Notes: generated from the letters alone by a model not told the origin. A stretch of DNA of 64,000 bases from Streptomyces sp. Tue6028 (GCF_002300165.1 NZ_MLCE01000021.1:186001-250000), one strand, 5' to 3'. Positions 7,742 to 16,250 are shown, counted from the stretch's first letter. Program-made: numbers and translations.

Positions 7742-9571
7742 ATGAACGACTCCGCCCCGGCCCCCGCAACCCGCCGCGTCCGTGTCCGTGCCCCTGAGCT
7801 GATCGGTAAAGGCGGCTGGCTGAACACGGGTGGAAAGGACGTGACACTCGCGGAGCTGCGCGGTAAGTGCGTTGTTGTAGATTTTTGGACGTTTTGCTGC
7901 ATCAACTGCCTGCACGTCCTCGACGAGTTGCGGGAGCTGGAGGAGAAGCACCGCGACACCGTGGTGATCATCGGGGTGCACTCGCCCAAGTTCGTGCACG
8001 AGGCCGAGCACCAGGCGGTCGTCGACGCCGTCGAGCGGTACGGGGTCGAGCACCCGGTGCTGGACGATCCCGAGCTCGACACCTGGAAGCAGTACGCCGT
8101 GCGCGCGTGGCCGACGCTCGTCGTGATCGACCCCGAGGGGTACGTGGTCGCCCAGCACGCCGGGGAGGGGCACGCGCACGCCATCGCCCGGCTGGTGGAG
8201 GAGCTGGAGACCGAGCACGAGGCCAAGGGGACCCTGCGGCGCGGTGACGGGCCGTACGTGGCGCCCGAGCCCGAGCCGACCGTGCTGCGCTTCCCCGGCA
8301 AGGCGCTCGCCCTGCCGAACGGGAACCTGCTGGTCAGCGACACCACCCGACACCAGCTCGTGGAGCTGGCGGAGGACGGGGAGTCGGTGATCCGGCGGAT
8401 CGGCTCCGGTGCGCGCGGCTTCGTGGACGGGACGGCCGCGGAGGCCGGCTTCAGCGAGCCTCAGGGTCTCGCCCTGCTCGACGACGGCACGGTCGTCGTC
8501 GCGGACACCGTGAACCACGCCCTGCGCCGCCTGGACCTGGCCTCCGGCGAGGTCACGACGCTCGCGGGCACCGGCCGCCAGTGGTGGCAGGGGTCGCCGA
8601 CGTCCGGGCCCGCGCGCGAGGTGGACCTGTCGTCGCCGTGGGACGTGGCCGTGTTCGGCGGACGGGTGTGGATCGCGATGGCCGGGGTCCACCAGCTGTG
8701 GGCGTACGACCCCGCGCGGGGCACGGTCGGCGTCGCCGCGGGCACGACCAACGAGGGGCTGGTCGACGGGCCGGCCGAGGAGGCCTGGTTCGCGCAGCCC
8801 TCCGGGCTCGCCGCCACCGCCGACCGGCTCTGGCTCGCGGACTCCGAGACGTCGGCGCTGCGCTGGGTCGACCTCGACGGGACGGTGCACACCGCGGTGG
8901 GGACCGGGCTCTTCGACTTCGGGCACCGTGACGGTCCGGCCGGACAGGCGCTGCTGCAGCACCCGTTGGGGGTGACGGCGCTGCCCGACGGTTCGGTGGC
9001 CGTCAGCGACACGTACAACCACGCTCTGCGTCGCTACGACCCGGCGACGGGTGAGGTGACCACGCTCGCCACGGACGTGCGGGAGCCGAGCGACGCGGTG
9101 CTCGTCGGGGACGACATCGTGGTGGTGGAGTCGGCGCGCCACCGGCTGACGCGGTTGCGGCTGCCCGAGGAGGCCGTGCGGGTCGAGGCGGTCGCCCACC
9201 ACACTCGGCGGGCGGCCACCGAGGTCGCGCCGGGTGAGCTGCGCCTGGACGTGATCTTCCAGGCTCCGGCCGGTCAGAAGCTCGACACCCGCTACGGTCC
9301 GTCGACCCGTCTGCTGGTCTCCTCGACGCCGCCCGGGCTGCTGCGGGGCGGCGAGGGCGCGGGGACCGACCTCTCGCGCGTGCTGGAGCTCGATCCGGCG
9401 GTGCCGGAGGGCGTCCTGCACGTGTCGGCGATGGCGGCGTCCTGCGACGACGACCCGGCCAACGAGTACCCGGCCTGCCATGTGCACCAGCAGGACTGGG
9501 GTGTGCCGGTCCGGCTCACCGCGTCGGGTACGGACCGGCTGCCGCTGGTTCTCGCCGGCATGGACGAGTGA
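7742..9571 (+). CDS. Thioredoxin-like NHL-repeat protein (NHLRC2-like)
   Basis: A 609-residue cytoplasmic protein without a signal peptide. Residues about 15-160 are a thioredoxin/TlpA-like fold with the redox motif C52-C-I-N-C56 (WTFCCINC), the signature of NHLRC2-type proteins, plus a cis-Pro in RAWPTLVVI. About 170-510 form an NHL beta propeller of repeated strands (LLVSDTTRHQLVEL, VVVADTVNHALRRLDL, VAVSDTYNHALRRYDP). A C-terminal beta sandwich follows (about 510-609). The biochemical role is unknown across the family. Codons 44-51 (7871-7894), just before the active site, are unusually AT-rich for this genome. Confidence 0.88.
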   Translation: MNDSAPAPATRRVRVRAPELIGKGGWLNTGGKDVTLAELRGKCVVVDFWTFCCINCLHVLDELRELEEKHRDTVVIIGVHSPKFVHEAEHQAVVDAVERYGVEHPVLDDPELDTWKQYAVRAWPTLVVIDPEGYVVAQHAGEGHAHAIARLVEELETEHEAKGTLRRGDGPYVAPEPEPTVLRFPGKALALPNGNLLVSDTTRHQLVELAEDGESVIRRIGSGARGFVDGTAAEAGFSEPQGLALLDDGTVVVADTVNHALRRLDLASGEVTTLAGTGRQWWQGSPTSGPAREVDLSSPWDVAVFGGRVWIAMAGVHQLWAYDPARGTVGVAAGTTNEGLVDGPAEEAWFAQPSGLAATADRLWLADSETSALRWVDLDGTVHTAVGTGLFDFGHRDGPAGQALLQHPLGVTALPDGSVAVSDTYNHALRRYDPATGEVTTLATDVREPSDAVLVGDDIVVVESARHRLTRLRLPEEAVRVEAVAHHTRRAATEVAPGELRLDVIFQAPAGQKLDTRYGPSTRLLVSSTPPGLLRGGEGAGTDLSRVLELDPAVPEGVLHVSAMAASCDDDPANEYPACHVHQQDWGVPVRLTASGTDRLPLVLAGMDE

Positions 9572-9580
9572 GGGGCGGTC

Positions 9581-9604
9581 CCGGGCCGGCCGTCGCCGGC
9601 CCGG
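9581..9604. terminator. GC-rich terminator
   Basis: A 10-bp perfect stem with a 4-base loop starts 10 bases after the NHL-protein stop, between it and a convergent gene. Confidence 0.65.
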
Positions 9605-9641
9605 GGCGTCCGGCCGTGTGGGTGCTCGGGCGCGTGAGTGC

Positions 9642-9887
9642 TCAGGCGCCGTATCCGTTGCTGTAGCCGCCCGGGTGGTGGCGCTCCTCCTCCACCACCG
9701 GGGTGGTGGGCGGCACCACGACGCGCCTGCGCCGGGCGATGCTGCTGAAGGTCGCCACCCCGATCAGTCCGACGATCATGAATATGACGCCGACGAGGTC
9801 GAGGTTGACCCCCTTCATGTTCCAGTCGGTCGCGAACGTGAGGATCGCTCCTGCGGCGATCAGGATGATGCATCCGCCCAGGCCCAT
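9642..9887 (-). CDS. Small membrane protein, DUF6458-like
   Basis: About 81 residues. The ATG at 9887 is preceded by an excellent AAGGAGG. Two hydrophobic segments (about residues 4-20 and 30-50) are linked by a short loop containing DWNMKGVNLDLVG, a pattern common to small actinobacterial proteins annotated DUF6458. A basic RRRR stretch and a His/Gly/Tyr-rich tail follow, probably cytoplasmic. Role unknown. It sits alone between convergent and tandem genes. Confidence 0.75.
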   Translation of the reverse strand: MGLGGCIILIAAGAILTFATDWNMKGVNLDLVGVIFMIVGLIGVATFSSIARRRRVVVPPTTPVVEEERHHPGGYSNGYGA

Positions 9888-9935
9888 GAGTGTCGCCTCC
9901 TTGGCTCGGCATCCCGGAGCAGACACGGTGTCTTC

Positions 9936-9969
9936 CCGGGCCCGACCCGGGTACCCGGCTCGGGCCCGG
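9936..9969. terminator. Stem-loop terminator downstream of the aminopeptidase gene
   Basis: A 10-bp inverted repeat (9936-9945 with 9960-9969) lies between the aminopeptidase stop at 10014 and the start of the small membrane protein gene. Confidence 0.55.
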
Positions 9970-10013
9970 CCATGCGGAGGCGATCGCTCGTCGTGGCGGT
10001 ACGGGTGGGTGAA

Positions 10014-11309
10014 CTAGCCCTCCAGGAAGGCCACCAGGGCGTTGGCCAGGAGGAACGGGTCGTCGGCGCCGCAGAGTTCGCGGGCGCTGTGCATGGACAG
10101 GATGGCCACGCCGATGTCGACGGTCCTGATGCCGTGCCGTGCCGCGGTGATGGGGCCGATGGTGGTGCCGCAGGGCATGGCGTTGTTGGAGACGAAGGTC
10201 TGGAAGCGCACGTCGGCCTTCTCGCACGCGGCGGCGAACACGGCGCGGCCCGAACCGTCGGTGGCGTAGCGGTTGTTGACGTTCACCTTGAGGATGGGGC
10301 CGCCGTTGGCGCGGGGGTGGTGCGTCGGGTCGTGCCGCTCCGCGTAGTTGGGGTGGACCGCGTGGCCCGTGTCGGAGGACAGACAGACGGTGCCCGCGAA
10401 GGCGCGTGCCCGGTCCTCCAGGGAGCCGCCGCGCGCGAGCACCGAGCGTTCCAGCACATTGCCCAGGAGCGGTCCGTCGGCGCCGGTGTCGCTCTGTGAG
10501 CCGTTCTCCTCGTGGTCGAAGGCCGCGAGGACGGGGATGTGGTCGAGCCGCGAGTCGGCCGTGGCGACCGCGGTCAGGGCGGCGGTGCCCGCGTGCACGG
10601 ACAGCAGGTTGTCCATGCGCGGGCCCGCCAGCAGTTCTCTGTCGCGGCCCAGGTAGGCGGGGCGTTCGACGGAGTGGGTCATCAGGTCCCAGCCGGTGAC
10701 CTCGCCCGCCGGCAGTCCGGACTCCTCCTCCAGGAAGGCGATCAGGTCGCCCTCGCGGGGTTCGCCGAGTCCCCAGACGGGCTGCATGTGGCGCTGCTTG
10801 TCGAGCTTGAGTCCGTCGGCGGTGACAGAGCGGTCCAGGTGGATGGCGAGCTGGGGTACGCGGAGCAGGGGGCGGTCGATGTTCACCAGGCGGGTGGAGC
10901 CGTCCCGCAGCGAGAGCCGGCCCGCGAGGCCGAGGTCCCGGTCCAGCCAGGAGTTCAGCAGGGGGCCGCCGTAGATCTCGACGGCCACCTGGCGCCAGCC
11001 GTGCGCGCCGGTGTCGGGCTGCGGCTTCACGCGCAGGTTCGGGGAGTCGGTGTGTGCGCCCACGATCCGGAAGGGGGTGTGGGGCTCGGCGCCCTCCGGC
11101 ACGTACCAGGCGACGATGGCGCCTCCGCGCAGTACGTACTTCCCGCCGCTCGTCCCGTCCCACGCGTCGGTCTCGGCGACCTGGCGGAATCCGGCCTTCT
11201 CCAGACGCTCGGCTGCGTTCGCCACCGCGTGGTACGGCGTCGGGCTGGCTGCCAGGAAGGACATGAGGTCGTCGGTGTGGCCGCGGTCGAAGCGGGCGGG
11301 TGTACTCAT
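10014..11309 (-). CDS. apeB: M18-family aspartyl-type aminopeptidase
   Basis: A 431-residue cytoplasmic zinc aminopeptidase of the M18 family, removing N-terminal residues (often acidic or neutral) from peptides. Visible metal and catalytic regions: VGAHTDSPNLRVKP (His86, Asp88), AFDHEENGSQSDTGADG (the Glu-Glu pair) and DTGHAVHPNYAERHDP with a late His ligand in MPCGTTIGPITAARHGI. Length and motif order match bacterial ApeB/PepC-type enzymes, which assemble as dodecamers. The ATG at 11309 follows AAGGTG. Transcribed alone, downstream of the acyl-CoA dehydrogenase terminator. Confidence 0.9.
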   Translation of the reverse strand: MSTPARFDRGHTDDLMSFLAASPTPYHAVANAAERLEKAGFRQVAETDAWDGTSGGKYVLRGGAIVAWYVPEGAEPHTPFRIVGAHTDSPNLRVKPQPDTGAHGWRQVAVEIYGGPLLNSWLDRDLGLAGRLSLRDGSTRLVNIDRPLLRVPQLAIHLDRSVTADGLKLDKQRHMQPVWGLGEPREGDLIAFLEEESGLPAGEVTGWDLMTHSVERPAYLGRDRELLAGPRMDNLLSVHAGTAALTAVATADSRLDHIPVLAAFDHEENGSQSDTGADGPLLGNVLERSVLARGGSLEDRARAFAGTVCLSSDTGHAVHPNYAERHDPTHHPRANGGPILKVNVNNRYATDGSGRAVFAAACEKADVRFQTFVSNNAMPCGTTIGPITAARHGIRTVDIGVAILSMHSARELCGADDPFLLANALVAFLEG

Positions 11310-11328
11310 GGGTTCACCTTAACGACGC

Positions 11329-11426
11329 ACGACGGCCCGCTCCCGGCGATGGGGAACGGGCCGTCGTAAGGGGGATGTGAAAGGCGGACACCTGACCGGA
11401 AGGACAGGTTCTGGTTGGGTGTCCGC
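11329..11426. terminator. Two stem-loops ending the acyl-CoA dehydrogenase transcript
   Basis: One 11-bp inverted repeat (11329-11339 with 11357-11367) and one 9-bp repeat (11384-11392 with 11418-11426) fill the gap between the dehydrogenase stop and the aminopeptidase start. Confidence 0.6.
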
Positions 11427-11443
11427 CCGGCTCCGCGCAGGCT

Positions 11444-13270
11444 CTAGAACGCGGCCTCGTCGAGCTCCATCAGGTCCAGGTCCACGCCCTCGGCGAGCTT
11501 GCGCGCGCCGGTCACGCCGGGCAGGACGTTGGCGGCGAAGAACTTCGCGGCCGCGATCTTGCCGGTGTAGAAGGGCTTGTCCTTGGCGGAGGCGGTCTCC
11601 AGCTTCTCGGCGGCGACGGCGGCACCGCGCAGCAGCAGGTAGCCGACGATGACGTCACCGGAGGCGAGCAGCAGGCGGGTCGTGTTCAGGCCCACCTTGT
11701 AGATGTTCTTGACGTCCTGCTCGGTGGCCGCGAGGTCGGTCAGCATCAGGCCGACGATCGCCTCCAGCTCGACGGCCGCCTTGGCGAGCTGCTCACGGGC
11801 GGCGGAGAGGTTCTCGCCGCCGGTGCCGAGCGCGAGGAACGACTTGATGTCCTCGGCGATCGAGTTCAGCGCGGCGCCCTGGTTGCGGACGATCTTGCGG
11901 AAGAAGAAGTCCTGGCCCTGGATCGCGGTCGTGCCCTCGTACAGGGTGTCGATCTTGGCGTCGCGGATGTACTGCTCGATCGGGTACTCCTGCAGGAAGC
12001 CGGAGCCGCCGAAGGTCTGCAGCGACTGGGCGAGCTGCTCGTAGCCCTTCTCGGAGCCGTAACCCTTGACGATCGGCAGGAGCAGGTCGTTCAGGGCCTC
12101 CAGGGCGGCGGTGTCCTCGCCCGCGGCCTCCTTGAGCATGATCTCGTCCTGGACGGCCGCCGTGTGCAGCACCAGGGCGCGCATGCCCTCCGCGTACGCC
12201 TTCTGCGTCATCAGCGAGCGGCGCACGTCCGGGTGGTGCGTGATGGTGACCTTGGGGGCGGCCTTGTCCATGAAGTTGGCGAGGTCCTGGCCCTGGACGC
12301 GCTCCTTGGCGTACTCCAGGGCGTTCAGGTAGCCGGTGGAGAGGGTGGAGATCGCCTTCGTGCCGACCATCATGCGGGCGAACTCGATGATGCGGAACAT
12401 CTGGCGGATGCCGTCGTGCTTCTCGCCGATCAGCCAGCCCTTGGCGGGGTGGCGGTCGCCGAAGGTCATCTCGCACGTGTTGGAGGCCTTGAGGCCCATC
12501 TTGTGCTCGACGTTCGTCGCGTACGCGCCGTTGCGCTCGCCCAGCTCGCCGGTCTCGAAGTCGAAGAGGTACTTCGGGACGAGGAAGAGGGACAGGCCCT
12601 TGGTGCCGGGGCCGGCGCCCTCGGGGCGGGCGAGGACGTAGTGGAGGATGTTCTCCTCCATGTCGTGCTCACCGGACGTGATGAAGCGCTTCACGCCCTC
12701 GATGTGCCAGGAGCCGTCCTCCTGCTGGATCGCCTTGGTGCGGCCGGCGCCGACGTCCGAACCGGCGTCGGGCTCGGTGAGCACCATGGTGGAGCCCCAG
12801 GTCTTGTCGACCGCGATCTGGGCCCACTTCTTCTGCTCCTCGGTGCCCTCCTCGAAGAGGATGCGGGCGAAGGCCGGGCCGGAGGAGTACATCCACACGG
12901 CCGGGTTGGCGCCGAGGATCAGCTCCGCGTAGGCCCAGATGAGGGACGGCGGGGCGGTGGTGCCGCCGATCTCCTCGGGCAGGCCGAGACGCCAGTACTC
13001 GGAGTCCATGAAGGCCTTGTAGCTCTTCTTGAAGGACGCGGGCACGGGCGCCGTGTTGGTCTCCGGGTCGAAGACCGGCGGGTTGCGGTCGGCGTCGGCG
13101 AAGGACTCGGCCAGCTCGTTCTCCGAGAGGCGGGTCAGCTCCTCGAGGATGCTCTTGGCGGTGTCGGTGTCCATCTCCCCGAACGGGCCGGCGCCGTACA
13201 GCTTGTCGCGCCCGAGCACCTCGAAGAGGTTGAACTCGATGTCGCGGAGATTCGACTTGTAGTGCCCCAT
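11444..13270 (-). CDS. Acyl-CoA dehydrogenase (long, FadE-like)
   Basis: A 608-residue FAD enzyme for the first oxidation step of fatty acyl-CoA breakdown. It has the N-terminal helical domain, the FAD-binding middle domain (MVLTEPDAGSDVG and VKRFITSGEHD), the C-terminal helical domain with the catalytic region DTLYEGTTAIQGQDFF, and an extra C-terminal helical extension of about 130 residues, as in the 600-residue class. It resembles the enzyme called AcdB in S. ambofaciens, reported to be modulated by a pirin; a pirin gene lies 0.8 kb away here. Two 12-bp dyads in the promoter region suggest TetR-type control. Confidence 0.92.
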   Translation of the reverse strand: MGHYKSNLRDIEFNLFEVLGRDKLYGAGPFGEMDTDTAKSILEELTRLSENELAESFADADRNPPVFDPETNTAPVPASFKKSYKAFMDSEYWRLGLPEEIGGTTAPPSLIWAYAELILGANPAVWMYSSGPAFARILFEEGTEEQKKWAQIAVDKTWGSTMVLTEPDAGSDVGAGRTKAIQQEDGSWHIEGVKRFITSGEHDMEENILHYVLARPEGAGPGTKGLSLFLVPKYLFDFETGELGERNGAYATNVEHKMGLKASNTCEMTFGDRHPAKGWLIGEKHDGIRQMFRIIEFARMMVGTKAISTLSTGYLNALEYAKERVQGQDLANFMDKAAPKVTITHHPDVRRSLMTQKAYAEGMRALVLHTAAVQDEIMLKEAAGEDTAALEALNDLLLPIVKGYGSEKGYEQLAQSLQTFGGSGFLQEYPIEQYIRDAKIDTLYEGTTAIQGQDFFFRKIVRNQGAALNSIAEDIKSFLALGTGGENLSAAREQLAKAAVELEAIVGLMLTDLAATEQDVKNIYKVGLNTTRLLLASGDVIVGYLLLRGAAVAAEKLETASAKDKPFYTGKIAAAKFFAANVLPGVTGARKLAEGVDLDLMELDEAAF

Positions 13271-13325
13271 GGCGACGGCTCCGTAAGGGATCGGCGAGGC
13301 ACTGACTCCTCGCAGCTAGTTCACG

Positions 13326-13362
13326 TACCAACAAGTAGCTACGATGATGCTACCCGTCAGTA
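13326..13362. promoter_or_regulatory. Two TACC-N4-AGTA dyads in the acyl-CoA dehydrogenase promoter
   Basis: Two 12-bp sites, 13326-13337 and 13351-13362, each read TACC-N4-AGTA and start 25 bases apart. A possible -10 (TAGCAT on the minus strand) lies between them. Spacing and symmetry suggest a dimeric repressor of beta-oxidation genes. The region is AT-rich against its surroundings. No experimental support. Confidence 0.45.
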
Positions 13363-13412
13363 ATAAGAATCAACCCCTGATGGTCCATATGTGGCCCACT
13401 ACTCTTTGACGC

Positions 13413-13904
13413 ATGTACGGCTATGACCAGAACGCGGGAGCCCAGCAGGGGTATGCCCAGCCCCAGGGGAACATCCCCGGACAGACGCCGGGCGGCCAGA
13501 TGCCCGGCGGGTACGGCCAGCAGCCGCCGCTCTACCCGGAGCCGTCCCCGCCGTCGCTCGCGGACGCGGTCCGCGCCTTCACCACGGGCTCGATGGCCGC
13601 GGAGGACTTCCAGCAGGTCTTCGCGACGTCGAAGGTGTACTGCCCGCGCGGTGACAACCCCGGATTCCTGGCGCTGCACAACACCCAGCAGCCGGTCATC
13701 CCCATGTTCACCTCCCTCAAGGAACTGCGCCGCTACGCCGGCAAGGAGTCCAAGTACTTCGTGATCACCGGTGCCGAGGTGATCGACCTCCTCCCCACCG
13801 GCTACGGCTTCGTGCTCGACATGGAAGGCGAGCACCGCATGGTCTTCGACGCCAAGGCCGTCGAGCAGATGGTCGACTTCGCGATGCGCCGGATGTACGG
13901 ATAG
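13413..13904 (+). CDS. SseB-family protein
   Basis: A 163-residue protein. The first 45 residues are a low-complexity Gly/Gln/Pro tail (YGQQPP-type). Residues about 47-160 match the SseB N-terminal-like domain: an alpha/beta fold with MFTSLKELRRYAG and FVLDMEGEHRMVFDAKAVEQMV. In actinobacteria these proteins are widespread and of unknown role; the name comes from an enteric type III chaperone and should not be taken as function. No clear ribosome-binding site precedes the ATG, so a leaderless message is possible. Divergent from the dehydrogenase gene and sharing its control region. Confidence 0.8.
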   Translation: MYGYDQNAGAQQGYAQPQGNIPGQTPGGQMPGGYGQQPPLYPEPSPPSLADAVRAFTTGSMAAEDFQQVFATSKVYCPRGDNPGFLALHNTQQPVIPMFTSLKELRRYAGKESKYFVITGAEVIDLLPTGYGFVLDMEGEHRMVFDAKAVEQMVDFAMRRMYG

Positions 13905-13952
13905 CCGCACGACAACCGAAGAGGGACCGGCTCCGCGAGGAGCCGCCACGCG

Positions 13953-13982
13953 GACGCCCGGAGGGAATGCCCTCCGGGCGTC
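13953..13982. terminator. 13-bp perfect-stem terminator
   Basis: Stem 13953-13965 with 13970-13982, loop of 4. A weaker GGCTCC/GGAGCC hairpin lies just upstream at about 13929-13944. It ends the SseB-family gene. Confidence 0.8.
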
Positions 13983-14002
13983 GTTCGTTAGGGGTGGCAG
14001 AA

Positions 14003-14018
14003 AGTTCAACAATCAACT
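14003..14018. promoter_or_regulatory. Candidate operator before the pirin gene
   Basis: AGTTCAACAATCAACT is an imperfect dyad (AGTT-N8-AACT) in an AT-rich island between the terminator and the pirin ribosome-binding site. Its form is compatible with a MarR-type, possibly redox-responsive, regulator. Inference only. Confidence 0.35.
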
Positions 14019-14046
14019 AACCTCGAACCACAAGGAGGTACCGACC

Positions 14047-15015
14047 ATGCCTGCAGTGACCGTCGAGAACCCGCTGACCCTGCCCCGTGTGGCCGCGCCG
14101 GCCGACGCCGTGTCCCGCCCCGTGCTGACCGTGGCGACGGCGCCCAGCGGTTTCGAGGGTGAGGGCTTCCCGGTTCGCCGCGCGTTCGCCGGGATCAACT
14201 ACCGCCACCTCGACCCGTTCATCATGATGGACCAGATGGGCGAGGTGGAGTACGCGCCGGGCGAGCCCAAGGGCACCCCCTGGCACCCCCACCGCGGCTT
14301 CGAGACCGTGACCTACATCATCGACGGGATCTTCGACCACCAGGACTCCAACGGTGGCGGCGGCACCATCACCAACGGCGACACCCAGTGGATGACCGCG
14401 GGCTCGGGCCTCCTGCACATCGAGGCCCCGCCGGAGTCCCTCGTCATGTCCGGCGGCCTCTTCCACGGCCTCCAGCTGTGGGTGAACCTCCCGGCCAAGG
14501 ACAAGATGATGGCGCCGCGGTACCAGGACATCCGCGGTGGCACGGTCCAGCTGCTGAGCACCCCCGACGGCGGCGCGCTGCTGCGCGTCATCGCCGGTGA
14601 GCTCGACGGTCACCAGGGTCCGGGCATCACGCACACGCCGATCACCATGGTCCACGCGACCCTGGCGCCCGGCGCGGAGATCACACTCCCGTGGCGCGAG
14701 GACTTCAACGGTCTCGCCTACGTCCTCGCCGGACGGGGCTCGGTCGGCACGGAGCGCCGCCCGGTCCACATGGGCCAGACCGCGGTGTTCGGCGCCGGCG
14801 GCTCGCTCACCGTGCGCGCCGACGAGAAGCAGGACGCCCACACGCCGGACCTGGAGGTCGTCCTCCTCGGCGGGCAGCCGATCCGTGAGCCCATGGCGCA
14901 CTACGGCCCCTTCGTGATGAACACCCGCGAGGAGCTCCAGCAGGCCTTCGAGGACTTCCAGAAGGGCCGCCTGGGGACCATCCCGGCGGTGCACGGGATG
15001 TCCGGCACGCTGTAG
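14047..15015 (+). CDS. Pirin-family bicupin protein
   Basis: 322 residues, ATG preceded by the strong site AAGGAGGT. Two cupin barrels: the N-terminal pirin domain (about 45-150) has the metal ligands H80 and H82 (WHPHRGFE), H124 and E126 (HIEAPPE); the C-terminal domain spans about 200-300. Bacterial pirins act as quercetinases or as redox-sensitive modulators. A Streptomyces pirin has been reported to bind and tune an acyl-CoA dehydrogenase, and such a gene lies just upstream here, so a link to beta-oxidation is plausible. The 3' end is followed by tandem repeats copied from the last codons. Confidence 0.9.
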   Translation: MPAVTVENPLTLPRVAAPADAVSRPVLTVATAPSGFEGEGFPVRRAFAGINYRHLDPFIMMDQMGEVEYAPGEPKGTPWHPHRGFETVTYIIDGIFDHQDSNGGGGTITNGDTQWMTAGSGLLHIEAPPESLVMSGGLFHGLQLWVNLPAKDKMMAPRYQDIRGGTVQLLSTPDGGALLRVIAGELDGHQGPGITHTPITMVHATLAPGAEITLPWREDFNGLAYVLAGRGSVGTERRPVHMGQTAVFGAGGSLTVRADEKQDAHTPDLEVVLLGGQPIREPMAHYGPFVMNTREELQQAFEDFQKGRLGTIPAVHGMSGTL

Positions 15016-15022
15016 GCCTGAC

Positions 15023-15071
15023 GTCCGGGGCACGCTCCGGGACGGGATGTCCGGGGCACGCTCCGGGACGG
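15023..15071 (+). repeat. 26-bp tandem repeat derived from the pirin 3' end
   Basis: Two copies of a 23-base block (15023-15045 and 15049-15071) are spaced by 26. A diverged third copy covers the final pirin codons (about 14997-15011). It looks like replication slippage of the gene end. Confidence 0.7.
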
Positions 15072-15104
15072 CGGGAGCGGCGGCGGCCGAGCGGCGGACG
15101 ACGC

Positions 15105-15139
15105 GAGGGCGGCAAGGGCGGCGAGCCCTTGCCGCCCTC
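15105..15139. terminator. 15-bp perfect-stem terminator
   Basis: Stem 15105-15119 with 15125-15139, loop of 5, followed by a C/T-rich run. It separates the pirin gene from the next gene. Confidence 0.8.
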
Positions 15140-15194
15140 CCCCTTTCGGACGTCCCGGGGCGACGCCGTGGCCGGTGCGTGATCGGCTGGCACC

Positions 15195-16250
15195 GTGCAG
15201 CTACTCCCCGAAGGCGCCAGGAAGCTGGCCGCCTGGTGTGCCGTGATCCTGCTCGTCGCCGGCGTCGGGTGGGTCGGGATCCAGCTGTGCGGGGAGTTCC
15301 GTACGGCGGTCACCCCGGTGCTGCTCGCCCTGCTGGGCACCGCGCTGCTCGGCCCGCTGTACCGGCGGCTGCTGCGGATGCGGGTCAACCGGTCGCTGGC
15401 CGCCGGACTCACCTGCGTCGCGGTGGTCCTGATCGTCGGCGGCGCCGTCTACATCGTCGTCGCCGCGCTCATCGACACGGGCGACCAGATCGTCGCCTCG
15501 CTGAAGCAGGCCGGGAAGTCCCTCGCCGAGCACTTCGGCGCGGCCGGGACCTCGCTGGAGGACCTCGCGTCCAACTCCAAGGAACTGCTGACCAAGTTCG
15601 GCGGCACGGCCGCGTCCAACGTCATCAGCGGGGTCAGCGTCGTCGGCGAGACCATCGCCGTGGCCGTACTCGCCCTGTTGCTCGTCTTCTTCTTCCTGCG
15701 GGACTCGCACCGGGTGGCCGGAACGCTCAGGTCGCTCGCGCCGCGGGGTACCGCCGACGTCGTCGAGGCCATGGCCCGCCGTGCCTTCCAGGCCGTCGAG
15801 GGATTCATGCGCGGGACGACCCTCATCGCGCTCATCGACGCCGTGTGCATCACCGTCGGACTGCTGATCCTGCGGGTGCCGGGCGCGGTGGGACTCGGCG
15901 CGCTCGTGCTGGTGGGGGCGTACATCCCCTACCTCGGCGCGTTCATCTCCGGCGCGGTGGCGGTGCTGGTCGCGCTCGCCGACCGCGGGTTCGTCATCGC
16001 GCTGTGGGCCCTCGGCGTCGTCCTCGCCGTGCAGGTCCTGGAAGGGCACGTGCTCCAGCCGATGATCCAGAGCCGCACCGTGCAGATGCATCCCGCGGTG
16101 GTGATGCTGGCCATCACGGCGGGCGCGTCCGTCGCGGGAATCCTCGGCATGCTGTTCGCCGTGCCTCTGACGGCGGCCGGCTTCGGGGTACTGCACGAAC
16201 TCCGTACGCGCTACGGGTCCGAGACGTCCGAGGCCCCCGAGGCGTCCTGA
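15195..16250 (+). CDS. AI-2E family membrane transporter
   Basis: A 351-residue integral membrane protein with about 7-8 hydrophobic segments and the large periplasm-facing helical loop (about 95-150) typical of the AI-2 exporter (TqsA/YdiK) family. Family motifs include GAYIPYLGAFISG and LEGHVLQPMIQSRTVQMHPAVV. Members move quorum-sensing molecules, sodium or small solutes, so the substrate is open. The GTG start at 15195 gives a direct run into the first membrane helix but lacks an obvious ribosome-binding site. Single gene between a terminator and a convergent gene. Confidence 0.87.
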   Translation: MQLLPEGARKLAAWCAVILLVAGVGWVGIQLCGEFRTAVTPVLLALLGTALLGPLYRRLLRMRVNRSLAAGLTCVAVVLIVGGAVYIVVAALIDTGDQIVASLKQAGKSLAEHFGAAGTSLEDLASNSKELLTKFGGTAASNVISGVSVVGETIAVAVLALLLVFFFLRDSHRVAGTLRSLAPRGTADVVEAMARRAFQAVEGFMRGTTLIALIDAVCITVGLLILRVPGAVGLGALVLVGAYIPYLGAFISGAVAVLVALADRGFVIALWALGVVLAVQVLEGHVLQPMIQSRTVQMHPAVVMLAITAGASVAGILGMLFAVPLTAAGFGVLHELRTRYGSETSEAPEAS

